The notes beneath the pieces were generated by a model. That model searched no databases. It was not told the DNA's origin and saw nothing but the letters and a program-made list of their open reading frames with translations. The position numbers and the translations under genes were made by a program. DNA of 64,000 nucleotides, from assembly GCA_009741485.1 (NCBI GenBank), contig CM019236.1, positions 62,999,541-63,063,540 on the forward strand, given 5' to 3'. Shown here piece by piece: positions 27,201-39,200 of the stretch (position 1 is its first letter; every line of letters starts with the position of its first letter). The stretch is from Malurus cyaneus samueli (Eukaryota; Chordata; Aves; Passeriformes; Maluridae).

Positions 27201-30200
27201 AGTAGCAGAAGCCACCAGATAACTTTAAATCAGGTTTAAGAGCTACATCTCCTTCACATAGCAATTTTTTTCCTCTGGCATTTCCAGGAAAATTTATCCA
27301 AAGTTCAGTATACAGACTTTGTAGTCAAATATAATGTACAGGGATCTAAATAATGAGCAAGTTTGATATTTTTCTGGGAATTAAAAAAAATTGAGGGCTT
27401 GAAACTGGGTATTTACAGAACTTCAAAGATTAAAACAAGATACAAACTGGTTCACTTAACCAAACAAAGACAATACGGCAAAAAAGTAACAACACTAAAA
27501 TGTACTTAAATAAATCTATGTCTTCAAACACAGGCAGATCTAATATTAATTTTCAAATTAATTAATTCTAAACATAAATCTTCAAAATAAGGTAATATAA
27601 ATCTTATAAAAAGATATTTGAAACAAGCATGCACACAGTCTGTATCACTGAAATCAACTGGCTCCACAAAACTGCAAATCCAGATCTCTCAACACAGGAA
27701 GCAATAAATCATCCTCCAAAGAGAAAATAGCTACACTTCCACAAAACAGACTTCAAGTCTGAAGAGGAGGTCACTAATTTAAAGAGGCAGATTTTGGTTA
27801 GGCAAAGTTAATTGCATTTCTGCTTAAAGAAGTTCGTTTCAGTATTTGCCTACTGAATCACAAATGAACAAATTACTTGAAATTCGACTTTGAAAAGCAA
27901 TCAAATAAATGCACTGAGGAATCAAAATCAACCCCTGTACCTAAAATTTCCTCCTCAGCTGACAAAAGATCTTCATGTCCCCACCTAGCTGCTGGTACTC
28001 CAGCCTGGAATAACATATAATCAGGAGATTTTGGCTCCTATGCAGGAGATTTTCAAGTCAAGAGCCAGATAAGGACATTTTAAGGGAAAATGCACTTTTT
28101 GAAATATTCTTTCAGTTTACCAAGTCAAATGCAATTTTAAACTGTCACTCAGTAGCTCATGAAAAGCCACAAAATAATATAATCTTGATATAGCATGAGC
28201 TTCCGAAACAGTAGTATTTTGAGGATTAAAATATGAAATGAACACATGATGGTAATATAGTTACGTTTACCTTGTAGTCTCAGTCAAAGACCACATACCT
28301 GAAGCAAACTGTGACGTGAAGTGCCATTGTCACAGCTTAAGGCCTTTCTTTTTTGATTTCTTTTTGTTAATTGAACCTAAAAAACAGATATTAAGAATCT
28401 CAATATCATAGTTAGAACTGAAAACAATGGTTTAAAGGACTGTTAACAAAACGTAAAGCTCCTCAAATTTGGAAACATTTGGCTTACACAAACACATCAC
28501 CATTCCCCAGGTTTGAAGGGCTAAGAACACTAAGTGTTTCTGTCAAAATTATATCAATGCTGAGCAAATCACCAGCCTTTGACATCCACACATGTGAGCT
28601 CACTACTCAACCTTCTTGTTCCAGGATCTTTACACTTTTAGAAATCCTGAGGCAGAGGTTCCCCTATCACAGTTAAAAACATGGTCCTACAGACATGACT
28701 ACATAAAGCAGTATACAGCATCCAGTCCTCTCAACAACCGAAGAATCTGAATTCCAAATTTATGCCTAAATTAATTTTTATGGATATTTCCAAACTGATC
28801 TAAATACATATACAACAATATAGACAGATATTTAAAAGTATGAATTGTTTTAGTCTTTCTGATCCTTGCTCCCCCAAATGACAGCGTTCCTTAACCATGG
28901 CACAATGTGCAAGATGTGTGCAAGTCAAACTCAATATTAAATCAAAGGAACTCAAGCCAAAAAATATGAATTGGGTAATAATTTAGTTAACTGAATAGAG
29001 GGGAAATAGAGTAAAAAGTTGCAATTACACATGCTGAAATGTCAGCTACTGCTTCACATATTTATAATACAAAAACCATGCCCAATATGTCCTGCAGTGA
29101 CATACACTGCCTGGCTCAGAAATTACTTTTTTGAACTACAAGCCTGAGAGTAGACTTTATATAAAGCAAGAAGGACTGAGTTTGCAGAGTAACTCAGGTG
29201 ACTAACTTTTATAGACCAGTTAAAGTGAAAAAAGGCCTGATAATGTTCTCATAAATACTTTTCAGGACTTTTTACCAGCATTTGTACTTTGACTGAAATA
29301 CTTACCACGTCCTAAACTTTTATTGAACTTTTCATGCACTGTTGAAAAAGACTGCAGTGTCCCATCTTGACCTAAGAAAGTATTATCACAGAGCAGTGAG
29401 GAGCAAAAATCAACTTTACTCATAAGCTATGTGAGGAAGAAAAATAAAAGATAAGCAATAAGTAACTTCTAACACTATAAGACATTTACTAAAATTTCTG
29501 GTCCAAGAACAAATACAGACACTCTAAGCAGAACTAATGGAGCCTAATTTTCTATGGCTACATCCCATTCTTAGAACTCTGCCTCACACGTGACCCCTCA
29601 TCACAGACACCTTCTCCATGTTCAATTCCTCTGTCCCTGTAATGTCTGTGACATTAATGACATTTTATGAAGTTAACTTGAGGAGATACCTCTTCTAAGG
29701 AAACCAGTGGCACTTGAAAAGCAGCCCTAACTCATTTCTGTTGCACAAGGTTTTACCACTGTTTCAGAAAGGAGTACAGAAAGGCACTCTCCTTACACTG
29801 CACATATATCAGATTTCAAAGGTTAAGACCCTTTTCATTTGAAAGGCAGCCTCAGTGCACTCTCTACTGCAAAAGCAAATTTGAAGACTTGTTGAGAAGT
29901 ACTTGATTGATATTGTGTTTTGTCTGATGTGAGCTGAAATACTGACAACTTGAATCCAAGTTACTAGCAGGACAGCCAGCAAGAGAGCTTAGTACAGTAG
30001 TGTAATGTTTCAAATGTTGCCCATGTAGACAATTAATTACTCAGGAGTAATTAGAGACTAGCTGGTGAATCTCTGTCATCCCATTACTTAAGTGGTCTGG
30101 GATATAATATAGTCTGATCTAGAATTTGCATTTCCTAAGGGGTCTTCTGAAACATGCTAGTTTCTAAGGAAGGGTGGTCACTTATGCATTTTTACAATTT

Positions 30201-33200
30201 TATATTAATATCTCAGTAAAAACCAACCTTGAAAATATATATTACAGATACAAGTAAGCTGTAGTGAATTACAAAGACACTGCAAGCCGCAAAGCTTGAT
30301 CAAGCCAGTGGAAAAAGAGTTTACTAAAAACTAGCTACTAAATGTATTATGCTGCTTAATTTTTCCCTGTCACAACTTAATTTCCCTAGTTGTTAGAGGC
30401 TTTCATTCTGACCAGCTAATACTTGCTCAGAACAAAACCATTTTTATTTATCAAACATAAATACAGACAATTGAAGCAGCTCCCACATTATTCAGTTTTT
30501 TAAGTTCTCTTCAGCTTACCTGCTGATATGTTACTCTAGGGAAACTCTGGCTTCCTACTAAAGTAGGAAAATTCCAGTGAAACGGTCTGCTACAGTAACA
30601 AAGGACTCTTTGAATTAACTACCTACCACGTTCCATAAATACCTTACAAAACATACAAAGTATGATCTAGTGAATCAATAAAACAAAAGCACTTAGCTCT
30701 GCACATTTTCTTTATCACAGCAAGAAATCAAGACTGAAAAAGAATGAGAAATTATACCTGCACTGAGAATTTGCTCTCCATTCAGCCCATGGTATCTGAT
30801 TTTTGTCGGTGGTGCGCTGTGTCCCATCCGGTTTCTCAGTACACGACCTGCACCACCAGGGCCATCAAAGATCCATACCTGCAACCCAAAATCAGCAGAA
30901 AAACAAGGCTGATAAGTACTGCCTTAACAATAATCGCATCTTTTCTCAGTGAAACATGTCAGTGGGAGCTGGCTTTCATCCTGGATCCTAAAATTTTGGA
31001 TGTTTCCATCACAGCACCTGACTGCTTCCTGCTGCTCATTCTGCCCCTCCACCAAAGCCTACTGGCATCAGATAAAACGCAGCTTTCCCGGTTTTGCTCG
31101 GTCCGGTTTTTGGTGGTGGGAGGATGGGAACCAAGAAACCACAAAGATGGCTGCTGTGAGGAAGTTCTAGAAGCTTTCTCCTTCTTCTCCAGCAAAAGGA
31201 GCCCTACCCTCTGTGTTTCAGAACCAACCCATTATGGCTCTGATGTTGATGGACAGGCTGCTCATCAGGCCTGGGCCAATTGTACAGTTTAGTTATACCT
31301 CTGTGATGACGTATGGTCTTGTACTTAAGAAGAATTCAAAACAAGATAGGGGTGGTCGCCATGTAGTTTTTACGTTGTTAGTATCATGCACCAGGGGAAG
31401 GACAGAGGAGGAGGGTGAGGAGATGTGAGAAAAAAATGGAGACCCAAGATCACAGTAAGAAGAAGATAGGTACTGTTGCTGTGGTGCTTGACATGGAGAA
31501 AACAAGCTGTTCTCGAAAGGACTATTTCTTCATGGGAAACCTGTATAGAAAAGAGCCTGCACCAAATAAAAACCTGGCATTGAGGATGAACTTATTCACA
31601 AAAAGTCATGTAAAAGGGGAAGAGTTTTGTGCATATCCTTCACTTCTCAAGCAAGCTGAGAAGAAACTGTGTTCCCCTTCCTTGCTCCCTTTTTTAAGAA
31701 GAAAAAATGGTGGAAGAAAATATTTAGAAAGTGTGAAAAAAAAAAAAATCCTTGCTCTCTCTAGTAATAAGCTAGCCGTGCTGAAGGTACTGCTTCTCCT
31801 TCCTCTCCTATTGAAGGTTAAATGAAAAGAATTCCTGTGCCATAGCATTATACACTGACTGTTTCTCCTGGAAAGAATTTAGAGTGTAAGAACTCTTCTC
31901 CTTATGCTGGATGATAAACCGTAATGAGTAGTCTGATCTATGTTAAAATCTCTATACCCTCCCCTTTTCACGAGGCAGGAAGGTAGTGTGGGGAGGAACA
32001 ACCTGGGAGAGACAGGTTCACAGAGAGAATTACAGGTGTCTTAAAATGTCCATTTTTATTTCTTCTCCATGTAAATTTTTTTCCTCTCTCTGTTCCCCTC
32101 CCCGGTGCTGTAGTATTCTTAGTAGTTTTTGTAGTAAATCTATTAAAATTACTAATAAATCTATTTTGCAACTTAGTATACAGCCGTGTCTGACCATTTC
32201 TGGAGCATATACGTATCTTTCTCAATAATGTTATGTTATCCAAAAGCCATAAATTTCAGTGTAATTGGCTTTCTCTTCTTCTGCCTTCCGTTGGGGGGAG
32301 GGAAGTCTGTGGGTGCTTGGCTTTGGCCAAGTTCAAACCACGACAGCAGCATAAGGGACTTCTGTCAACAGCAACTGCTTATGGCACAAAGCATTATAAA
32401 AATTAAAAAAAAATAAGACAGTATACTGGGATATAAAGTGTGGCCTCTGGAAAAGTGGATCCAAAGCTTTGCTGTTCAAGGCCGCTACAAAGTAAATAAA
32501 GTAATGACGACATGGTAGCAGATTTTTAAACTAGAACTCTCTTCAGTCCAACTGAGAGCTAGCATCTTTTGTTTTGTAGTGTGGCTTCAGAGAGCAGCAG
32601 CGATTGCAACTCACCCGTAGAGCATTGTCAGCACCATTAGTAATAAGAAGCGGCTCTCCAGGGACGAATGACATGCCAGCTATTGCTGTGGAATGGGCAT
32701 CTTGCATCTGGCACATCAGTTTCTTCTCTTCTAGATCCCACAAAGCAATGTGTCCAACTGGGCTACCAGCTGCCATTACTGGGTGTCCATCTGCTCAAAA
32801 AAAAAAAAAAAACCAAACAAAAAAGGTCAACTTACTGACATGCACCTCACCCTTAATGAGTTCTCATTATTATAAAACTGATGCAAGGCAAGTCTATAAT
32901 CACAAGGAAAAAGAAATCTCAAGTTGATGCTAGAAATAATATAGGTTTTAACAGAGATATTCTATTATGTCAATCAGAAAAGAAACAAAGCTCACTGATA
33001 ACAAAACCAGGACTTTTCCAGATCAGATTAAAATAAAATACCTAAATCAAGTTGTCAGAGTTAGAGATTTTGGTTGAAAACACAATAGATATTAATACAA
33101 TAAGGCTCTCTTCCTACTTCTCACAAATCTTTCTGCAGTTCTGTCCAGTAGCATTCTACCTCAGCAGGGTCTCCATTAAATCTATATTCTGTTAAGATTT

Positions 33201-36200
33201 GTAAGTCTATTCAAAGATTAGATTCAGTATCAACAGCTCCATAGGCAGGACCAACATTAAAGCAACTAGCTTTAGCTACTCAGACAAGAAAAAGCTGTGA
33301 ACACAACACAACAACAAAAAGCTGTATTCACAACACACAAGGTGTGAATACAAGGTTCCCCAGCAACAGCCTTTCGGTAGTTGTCAATTACCAACACTTT
33401 CAACAAGTATCAATTTTGGGGAGCAGGACACTGCTGAGAAGTAGATTGGACACTAAAGCAAGGTGTACTGATTACTCTGCACTAATTCAATAACTGTGTA
33501 CTGTGTTAGCCCTAGTACACTGCAAACAAACTCTTCAAATATCTGTATGTCACACTTTTTGTGCACTGAGAACCCAAGAAAATGCTACAAAATGCTATAA
33601 AACAGCTAGCATGATGAAAATGCATGATACCCTTACTTACTGCTACTTTTCTATTTTCCCTTCAGCCTCTGAAAAGCGAAACCCTCAGCACAAATATTGA
33701 TTCTGAAATGCTTTCAAAAACTATTTCTCTCTTTTCTATTTAAGTTTTAGTGCATTCATATAGATTTTCACTAAAGAACACTAGGACGTACCGGTACGAA
33801 AAGATATTGCTGTGATGGTCCCCAGTCCTGCTGGAATTTCATCAGAGTTTCATCAAACTTAATATATGTACAATGATGAGACCAGATACAAGGCCAACTG
33901 CAACAACATCCACTGCTGGAGCCTGCAAGAAATGAAAAAGTTGTGTTTCCAGAAGCTGGGACTCCGTTTCAAAACACATCATAGTAAGTGCCCAGCAGCT
34001 CTGGTGGACTGTTATACATCCTCCAAGTAATCCTAAGTTTTATCCTGGAAAACTGAAGTTTGACCATTTTCAATGGTCATCAATGCTATCAGTAAGTTTC
34101 AAGTAATTTTTAAGATATTCTATCTAAAAAGGATATATAGCAAACACAATTACAAAATCTTTCCCTGAATCAACAAAACCTACATTTTATCAAACTCCAA
34201 AGCAAAATAAATTTGGCAAAAAAGTACCAATGTAATGAAGCTTCATGATGCACATGCACCTTGCAAACTGAATTCATTACACTGTTCAGTGAAGACTACA
34301 GATGTGATGAACAAAAAACAGGTAAGATGCTAAATTCAACAGAAGCAGGAACAGAGGAAGAGTAAATAATAAACCTTCAGTCAAGAGAGGCTATCACAAC
34401 TACATAAGAGAATACAGGACATCTTTACTGCTGTCATTTCAAACAATATTTTGACTCTATTCTTGACATATTCAATTACATATGAAAATAAAAGATAACA
34501 AAAATACTAACTTGTGCAAGAGTTGTGACTGCTAAGCCCCATCCTGGAAACGAGTACAAGAGTTTGCTGTAGAAGAAACATAAAAAACCCATAAATCAAT
34601 TAACCCTTGGGGATTTTCCACGAGAAAATTGTTACTTTGTATGTACTCACACAAAAAAATACACCAGCTTTCTGTCCTTATTAGTCAGATAAAAGAAAAA
34701 AAACCCAAATCTGCGATACTTATAACTAAGGTTAAGAATAAAACTTATGGCTAATTTTTATGGAAAAGCTAGTGTTGTGCATTAATACCACAATGGTGAC
34801 ATAACTACATGACACAACACATGAAAAAAGAGAAGTATCAGTGACATCGTGGCAAGCTGAGTTGAGAATGGAATACTGATTTATGCAAGCTGATTTAAAA
34901 CCTGTTTACAGTAACGTACATTAGCATGCAGTGAAGCTCACTGTACCTTTAATTTTCACAAGTTAGAGAAGCAGCTGATCATAGTAGGTACAAAATACCG
35001 ACATTACTGATGATCTAGAGGGACATGCTGAGAGACAACTGCATGTCTCAAATGCAAGTAATTACCTCCACTCTACCTGCCAGCTCTTCCTTGGACCCAA
35101 AACAACCAAAAAGATTAAGCCTGGAAAACGGGACGCAGGAGGCCTGAACATGCTTCTGCTATTATTTTAATAGGCTTCATGGGAAAGCTATGTGATTCCA
35201 AGAAATTTAAAAGAAAATCAAATTCCTGAACAGCCCCTGACATTTTGCAAGGGGAGTAAACAACTCACAACCTGAAAGGCACTAGCATTCTTTGTTCCTG
35301 GAGATATGCCAACTGAAAACCTGCGCCAATACTCAGTAAACGATTCCATGTCCAAAACCTGCCATACTTAACAGTATCATTTGTTGACTATCAAACTACT
35401 TGGAGCATGAAGGCATCAAGAATCTTACTTGGATCTGATATTCCATAGCTGCAAGGTTCCTTGCTCGCTCCCAAGGAGAATTTTATTCAGATAAGTGCTG
35501 GGATGCAGAATTGCAGAAACTGTGAAAGTGGCTTTATCAAAATCTAGCTGAAGATATTCCTCTGCAAAGACAGTAAGAAACCGTGTTAGTGTGGCTACCC
35601 CTACAAACCTGCAGGCTTGTCATTCCTTGGCAAATGTAACAGCAGGGCTGATGTTTACTGTCCAAATCCTGCAACTGGTGTTTCTTACACTAAAGAATTA
35701 GCTAATGTGTAACAGGAGAGGCTAAACTTCTTTACTTTATAACGTATGCTGGCTTGAAGGTGTATTTTTTTCCCATATAAGCCTACCCACTACAACAATA
35801 CTGGCATGACTGAAGTGATTTTTATCTTCTTGAGGGATTCGTGCTCCTGCCTGAGCAAAACACCTCATCTGATTAGCAAGCCCTTTATTTGTTATAGCAA
35901 CTTCAAAACCTCTAAAGCCTGGCTACAGACATTTTTGAGAACCAGCATCCAGGGATTAACACAGGCCACACCAATGAATGCCCTCTCAAGAAAATTTTTT
36001 AGGGCAATGAAGCACAATTTCACAAAGCACTTGGCAATGGCATGAGAAGATACTAACACAGAGAAAAGGTTATTCATCAGAGTTTAGGCATACTTGGTCT
36101 AGTAAATATCAAGGCATTACAGGATTTCAGAGATAGTGCCAAAGCTGCTCTATCACAGTCTTTACAAGAAAATGGAACACTAAATGCAGTTTTTATATAA

Positions 36201-39200
36201 TCATGATTTTTTCACATCTATTTGGAATTTTACTGGGCCTCTACACATGGTGCAATAACCATTAATGAAATATTACTGCAGGATTAGGACTTCACATTAC
36301 CAATTAAGCAGCCCTATCATTTAAGAATTTTCTGAACACATGCATTTAAGAAAAAACCCTCGTTTTTAAATTACTGAATGTTTAACAATGCTACCTGATA
36401 AAGCAGCGACAAAAATAAAATTTCTCACCTTCTGACTGTATATTCCAAACAATAAGGACATTATCAACATCCACAGAGATTATATGATCACCAAAAGGCT
36501 GCAGAAGGTGTATTCTTGCCTTGTGACCTTCATAGGTATGAACCACCTATAATTTCAAAATAAAAATGCTTCCAGTATAAGATCTTAAAGAAGAATACCA
36601 TGTTAATGTAATGCTTAAGGACAGCTAAAACGTCAGCAACAAGTTCAAATAAAATTCATGGAAAGGCCATACAATTTGTGGAAGATAGACAATTGTATCT
36701 GATATTTAAAACTACTGGCAAATAAGATGCTAACCAAAAATTTTTTAATTACTTGTTTTCAATTAATTCAGCTTACATGAATTGATGACTTTTTTTTTTA
36801 ATATGTAAAACACACTTCAGCCACTATGGAATTTGCTCTTACGTTCTCCTGGCTTAAGCTTTTTACTCCTCATTCTACAGCTTGCTTTCCTAAATTGAAG
36901 GTACCAAACACTTACAGAAACAGACATTTGTAGAAAATTAACTGTCTTGAAGCCACAAACACAACTGTTTCGTACAACTAAACAGTAAGTAAGTTAATAA
37001 AAACCTCTTTGTTCCTGGCAAGGGCATGGAGAACATTGTCGTATGAAGCAAATATCAACATGCGATCTGCTGCCAAACATGTGATGTCTTGAGGCAAAGT
37101 ATTACCTGTTGATCGAACAAAAGGAAAGTTAAACAAGTTTCAGGTTCCCAGCAAACGAGAAAGTTCAGAATGTATTTCTTTGGCATAGTGACACACGAAG
37201 AAAGCTCTCTGGTCAAACACCTTGCTGAATTTTAGAAAAAATGCACCAATTTCAGAAGAATGTAAATATTATCAAGAATTAGCAATACTTAGATTAAGTT
37301 ATTCTGCAAGTCTGGCAGTTAGTGACCCACTCCTGTACCTATCTCCTGATGACACTGGGAATTTAGTGCACTGAGAATAATCCTCACTCCCCACCTCATG
37401 ACTGGTTCAGAAAGAGTATCTAATATCGGAACATTTACTTCAGTAGCCCAAAATGTAAAACAGTCAAAGTTACAGAAAACACAGTACAACTACAAGCTGC
37501 TGGTGTAGTCCCAAATGGTAAAAATGCAAAAAAAAAAGAAAAGAAATCAGGGAAATATAAAAATGCAAATTACAGCACCTAAACTCTTCTGCAGAGAAAC
37601 ACCAGAACAAAAATCACTGTGGGAGTGCACCTAGGACACAAACTTAGACAATCACACAGCAGCCTTTCCCACATAAGTGCTTTGTACTGTGAATTATTAG
37701 CACACACCAAGAAAACTGCACCCTCTGCTGTACTGCAGCAGAGCTTCAAAAAGAGGAATTAAGTAAGAAAAAAAGGCTGACTCTATGAAGTGTCATTTGT
37801 TTGAACACATGAAGACTTCTTACCACAGCACCTCTGAAGTGACTCAGGCTTACAACCAGGTGACAGATACCTGGCAGTCCACAGGAGCTGTGTGCACGGC
37901 TGCTTAAGCCAAGTTTTAGGCAGACTCAAATTTAAAAAGTCCAGAGCACCAACCACATAACATCAACAAACCAACAGCACCATAAAAAGAGAGGCACAGC
38001 ACTATTTTTTTTAATCACAATTTTGTATGTCAGCATCACAGTTTCTCAAAAAGCTTAGATGGTTGCACATGTAAGAAGATGCAACCCACTGAATATGCAA
38101 TGTTTCTATGAATTTGCAAGATGGAAACAAAGTTACATTAATGTGTTTACAGCCTGAATGATGCACAACTGATCATCTAAATCTAGTCCTGGTTGTGCGA
38201 CATTTATTCTCAAGTTTACAGGAGCTCTGTTAATAGCTCTGAAAAATATTTTATATATGAGGTCTCTGTAAAAAAACTTTGTGGTACACAGAAGTAAACA
38301 GAGCCCTACTTTTTGAGACAGAATGCATCCCTCTGAATCATCCAAATGTCAGCTGAAAAAGACCTTTGGAAATTAACTAGTCCAACATCCCACTAGCTCC
38401 TCACAAAGCTATCATCACCAGTACTAGACTGGGTCAGCTGCAGCTGTGCTCAGCTGAGTTGTGAGCACTCCTGGGGAGGAAGCTGTTTTCAAGCTCAGCT
38501 CTGTACCAGTCACCTCTTAGGGACATTTCTCCTGCCCTCCACTGTGATTGCAATGTGAACGCATGGTGACCTGCACAGTCTGCGGCTGTTGCCCCTTGCT
38601 GCTCTGTCCACCACCACCAGTTCAGCCCTGTCACCTAAGGGCCCTTCAGGCGACAGCTGCCTCTGGGTCACCCCGTATCTCTCCTTTCTCAGCACCAAGC
38701 ACATCCAGTTACCCCAATGTCTCTTGTCACACTGCATGCTCAGCACCCCTCCTGCAGGAGAAAGGGGAGCTGTGAAAGGGGCAGAACCACACTAACAGGG
38801 CACTGCAGTCCAGGCATGGCCTCACCAGCGTGAGGTGCAGGAGAAGAACAGTCTTCCCTGACCTGCTGGCTACATTCCCAGTGAGGCTCGACACACAGCC
38901 TCACTCAGTTACCGTGCTGTTGGTCTGCATTCAGCCTGGCACCAGCACAGTCCCAGCTTTTCTCCAGCAGGATGCCACACAGCCAGTCAGTTCCCAGCTT
39001 GTTCTGTCCCAGGTGCAGCAGCACTCGGCACTCGCCCTCACTGAACTTGGCAAGGCTCCTGTTGGCCCAGGCTTCATGCATTGCAGTACAGCTCCCTGGA
39101 CTGAAACTCTGCCATTCTGGGTGTCAACTACTCCTCCTGAAACAGCATCCTCTGCAAGCCCATCCTAGGGGTGCGGGCTCATCACCCAGGCTGCTGGTGA

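Noticed and set aside
33323..33352. 10-bp arm hairpin (TGTATTCACA / TGTGAATACA)
   Set aside because: A single short palindrome in an intron with no supporting context; likely incidental.
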